Part shown: positions 32,815 to 34,460 of the stretch, piece by piece
Numbering within the stretch: the stretch's first letter is position 1
How the letters are laid out: each line of letters starts with the position of its first letter
Source: Candidatus Saccharimonadota bacterium
GTDB taxonomy: Bacteria; Patescibacteriota; Saccharimonadia; Saccharimonadales; UBA4665
Length of the DNA: 34,460 nucleotides
Assembly: GCA_018062785.1 (NCBI GenBank)
Contig: JAGORO010000013.1
Coordinates: 1 to 34,460, forward strand
Reading direction: 5' to 3'
The notes under the pieces: model-generated
The model's database searches: none
The model's input: the letters and a program-made list of their open reading frames with translations, nothing else
Told to the model about the DNA's origin: nothing
Translations under genes and position numbers: made by a program

Positions 32815-33501
32815 GTGAACGAGACAAAAAAACAGACCGTAATAGGTATAGTGCCATGTTTTGACGAAGGGTATCATTTACCCCAGTCGAGTGCTGCGTA
32901 CTACATTCGGCGAGATTATTCGCGTGCTATCGCATCGGTGGGAGCTGTGCCTGTGCTCTTGAACCCCGAAATGCCCATGAGTTACATCATGGAGCTTTGC
33001 GATGGTATCGTCATTGCAGGTGGTGAAGACATCGAACCATCTCTGTATGGTGGAGCAAACAATATGTACCCCAAAGAGCCCATTGAGCGGAGCCAATGGG
33101 AGTTTGGTTTGATCAAGGAATGCGACAAACAAAAGGTGCCAATCCTTGGAATTTGCTACGGTATGCAGCTACTTGCCGTGTATTACGGTGGTGCGCTACA
33201 CCAAGACATTGCAACAGAAGTACCAGAAAGTATTAATCACAACAGAACCCTACATAATGTGCGATTTAGAGAAGATTTCTTGGGGTTTGAAGCTGGTTCA
33301 AATGTTGTTGTAAATTCTAGACATCATCAAGCCGTTGCGGTTGTCCCTGACGGTTTTTTGGTCTGTGCAGAGGCGTCGGACGGTGTGATCGAGGCCATTC
33401 AAGGCAGGGGGCACTTTGGGGTGCAGTGGCATTCGGAAGCAGATGAAACTTCGCGCCATATCTATCGCTTGTTCGTCGAGCATTGTCAGATGCACTGGTA
33501 G
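32815..33501 (+). CDS. Class I glutamine amidotransferase-like peptidase C26
   Basis: The 228-residue protein resembles gamma-glutamyl-GABA hydrolase (PuuD) and related peptidases. Visible are IVIAGGEDIEPSLYGG (oxyanion region), GICYGMQLLA with the nucleophile Cys, NSRHHQAV, and GVQWHSEAD giving the catalytic His and Glu. It would hydrolyse a gamma-glutamyl amide; whether the substrate is a peptide, a wall fragment or a polyamine adduct cannot be told. The GTG start is set by the TATACT box seven bases upstream and by the N-terminal strand TVIGIVPCF. Confidence 0.88.
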   Translation: MNETKKQTVIGIVPCFDEGYHLPQSSAAYYIRRDYSRAIASVGAVPVLLNPEMPMSYIMELCDGIVIAGGEDIEPSLYGGANNMYPKEPIERSQWEFGLIKECDKQKVPILGICYGMQLLAVYYGGALHQDIATEVPESINHNRTLHNVRFREDFLGFEAGSNVVVNSRHHQAVAVVPDGFLVCAEASDGVIEAIQGRGHFGVQWHSEADETSRHIYRLFVEHCQMHW

Positions 33502-33505
33502 GGGG

Positions 33506-33570
33506 TTTACAAACAGGGGTGTAGCTGATAGAATTGATTGGTTAATAGCACCCATTTGAATACATGGGTG
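33506..33570 (+). promoter_or_regulatory. Promoter and leader hairpin of rplU
   Basis: TTTACA (33506-33511) and TAGAAT (33529-33534) are 17 bases apart. In the leader, CACCCAT (33549-33555) pairs with ATGGGTG (33564-33570). The hairpin might be a ribosomal-protein leader, but seven base pairs alone do not prove that. Confidence 0.65.
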
Positions 33571-33593
33571 AACAAGAAAGTAAGGGAAGCGTA

Positions 33594-33902
33594 ATGAAAA
33601 AAGCAATTATTGCTACCGGCGGTAAGCAGTATGTCGTTACCGAAGGTGAAACACTCAGCATTGAGCGCGTCAAAGACGCCGGCAAGAGTGTATCGTTCGA
33701 AGCACTACTCGTCATAGATGGCGATAAGGCTACAGTGGGGACACCGAACGTCAAGGGCGCAAGCGTCAAGGCATCGGTCGTAGATGCCGAAGCTCGTGGC
33801 GAGAAAGTCACAGCTATTCGCTACAAAGCGAAGAAGCGTGTTCGTAAGGTCCATGGTCATCGCCAAGACATCATGACCATCAAGATCGACAGTATAGGCT
33901 AG
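33594..33902 (+). CDS. rplU: 50S ribosomal protein L21
   Basis: The 102-residue protein matches L21: start KAIIATGGKQYVVTEGETL, then VLVIDGDK-type strands, and the conserved end KAKKRVRKVHGHRQDIMTIKI. The ATG at 33594 gives the normal length; an upstream in-frame ATG at 33564 lies in the leader hairpin. AAGGGAAG precedes it. L27 (rpmA), the usual partner, does not follow; a terminator does. Confidence 0.96.
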   Translation: MKKAIIATGGKQYVVTEGETLSIERVKDAGKSVSFEALLVIDGDKATVGTPNVKGASVKASVVDAEARGEKVTAIRYKAKKRVRKVHGHRQDIMTIKIDSIG

Positions 33903-33923
33903 CTATACTAGGCCAATGGTCCA

Positions 33924-33955
33924 AAAAAACACCCACAATTTGGTGGGTGTTTTTT
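33924..33955 (+). terminator. Terminator after rplU
   Basis: A perfect 13-base stem (33924-33936 with 33943-33955, loop AATTTG) has a CACCCAC/GTGGGTG core and six T at the end. Confidence 0.94.
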
Positions 33956-34306
33956 GATGATTCAAAAAAGTATTCAGATTACTGTGGATAACTTTCGGCA
34001 GTATTTGAAATTGGAGTAACATTTACTACGAATTCTAGATAGGGTATTTATGAAATTTAAACAATTTTGGTAACAAATAACAGAGGTGGAATGAAATTGT
34101 ATCAAATATCACAACAATTTCATTTCCATTTTGATCTGTTTTTGTACAATATTTTTTGCACAAAAAAACCAGTTTTTGTGATTGTCATCTTGGCCCTTCA
34201 TCGGCAGAATAGGGGTAGGTTCAAAAAATAAAAAACGTAAGAGCCTAAAACAAAGCTGGTCTCTCCCAAAAATAACGAGAAACCAACACAAACATTTTCA
34301 AACCAA
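33956..34306 (+). other. A/T-rich gene-free stretch with hairpins
   Basis: This ~350-base stretch has no convincing gene. TTTACT (34022-34027) and TATTTA (34045-34050), 17 bases apart, are a candidate promoter. An almost perfect inverted repeat pairs 34088-34100 with 34114-34127 (one bulged A), and CACAAAAA/TTTTTGTG forms another near 34159-34180. ACAGAGGTGG (34080-34089) repeats a motif found in the ileS leader. It may be a long 5' leader of the following gene. Confidence 0.45.
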
Positions 34307-34460
34307 ATGAACAAACCAAAACAATCACTTGCCCCTGCGGCCCATACCCCAGTTCGGAAACGAACAAGGGGTTTTGTGCTGCTCCAGCACCTCAGTGTTT
34401 TGGTGGCCTTTGTTTTCCTAGCTCTACCCCTGTTTTCGCTTACGCGCGTGCCTACGCACG
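34307..34460 (+). CDS. N-terminus of a membrane or secreted protein (runs off the end)
   Basis: An open frame from the ATG at 34307 continues to the end of the window (51 codons). It starts polar and basic (MNKPKQSLAP, then PVRKRTRG) and continues with a hydrophobic helix (about residues 28-44, LSVLVAFVFLALPLFSL), a signal peptide or anchor. No Shine-Dalgarno is clear. The family cannot be told from this part. Confidence 0.65.
   Translation, partial: MNKPKQSLAPAAHTPVRKRTRGFVLLQHLSVLVAFVFLALPLFSLTRVPTH

Noticed and set aside
33904-33954. TATACT followed by a 12-codon ORF after rplU
   Set aside because: The ORF runs through the terminator hairpin and is probably coincidental.
34091-34231. 46-codon ORF after AGAGG
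   Set aside because: It is A/T-rich, overlaps strong inverted repeats and resembles no known protein.

Overview
The window looks like a chromosomal segment of a Patescibacteria/CPR bacterium, most likely Candidatus Saccharibacteria (TM7). This rests on gene content and style: a short IF-2, a four-domain S1, an adenylate kinase of only 177 residues, a long eukaryote-like IleRS, a B12-dependent ribonucleotide reductase with NrdR, a KGG stress protein, large secreted proteins and almost no biosynthetic genes. TGA serves as a stop (for example at the YqeY/adenylate kinase and SGNH/ileS junctions), so this is not a code-25 lineage. The assignment is inference; no database search was possible.

Layout. 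1-1121: 3' end of 23S rRNA, a ~400-base structured spacer, 5S rRNA and a cluster of hairpins and terminators. 1132-1713 (-): histidine phosphatase. 2066-5741: three secreted or membrane proteins resembling a WxL-type surface locus (two related secreted proteins flanking a DUF916-like membrane protein with a LysM domain). 5978-6181: KGG stress protein behind a strong promoter and an attenuator-like hairpin. 6415-11628: a 1737-residue surface protein with two probable beta-propellers. 11625-12912 (-): ROK kinase and a zinc-metallopeptidase-like protein. 13070-15993: ribosomal protein S1 and IF-2. 16123-18063 (-): PriA. 18195-21151: winged-helix regulator, unknown protein, S21, YqeY, adenylate kinase, methionine aminopeptidase. 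21210-23984: FtsA and FtsZ. 24329-27727: NrdR and class II ribonucleotide reductase. 28083-28880: thioredoxin-fold protein and Nudix hydrolase. 28885-32784: a T-box-like leader followed by a tightly coupled small ORF, SGNH hydrolase and IleRS. 32815-33902: C26 peptidase and L21. 34307-end: start of a membrane or secreted protein.

Most of the window is housekeeping (translation, cell division, dNTP supply, replication restart), interrupted by a 9.5-kb block of surface proteins plausibly used for envelope structure or host contact. Two regulatory themes stand out. The first is a T-box riboswitch candidate controlling the ileS operon, with all defining elements of the tRNA acceptor-binding bulge visible. 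The second is a recurring promoter form in which a -10 hexamer (usually TATACT) lies only 5-9 bases before the start codon (DUF916-like gene, priA, rpsU, ftsA, thioredoxin-like gene, C26 peptidase), implying leaderless or nearly leaderless mRNAs alongside Shine-Dalgarno-led genes.
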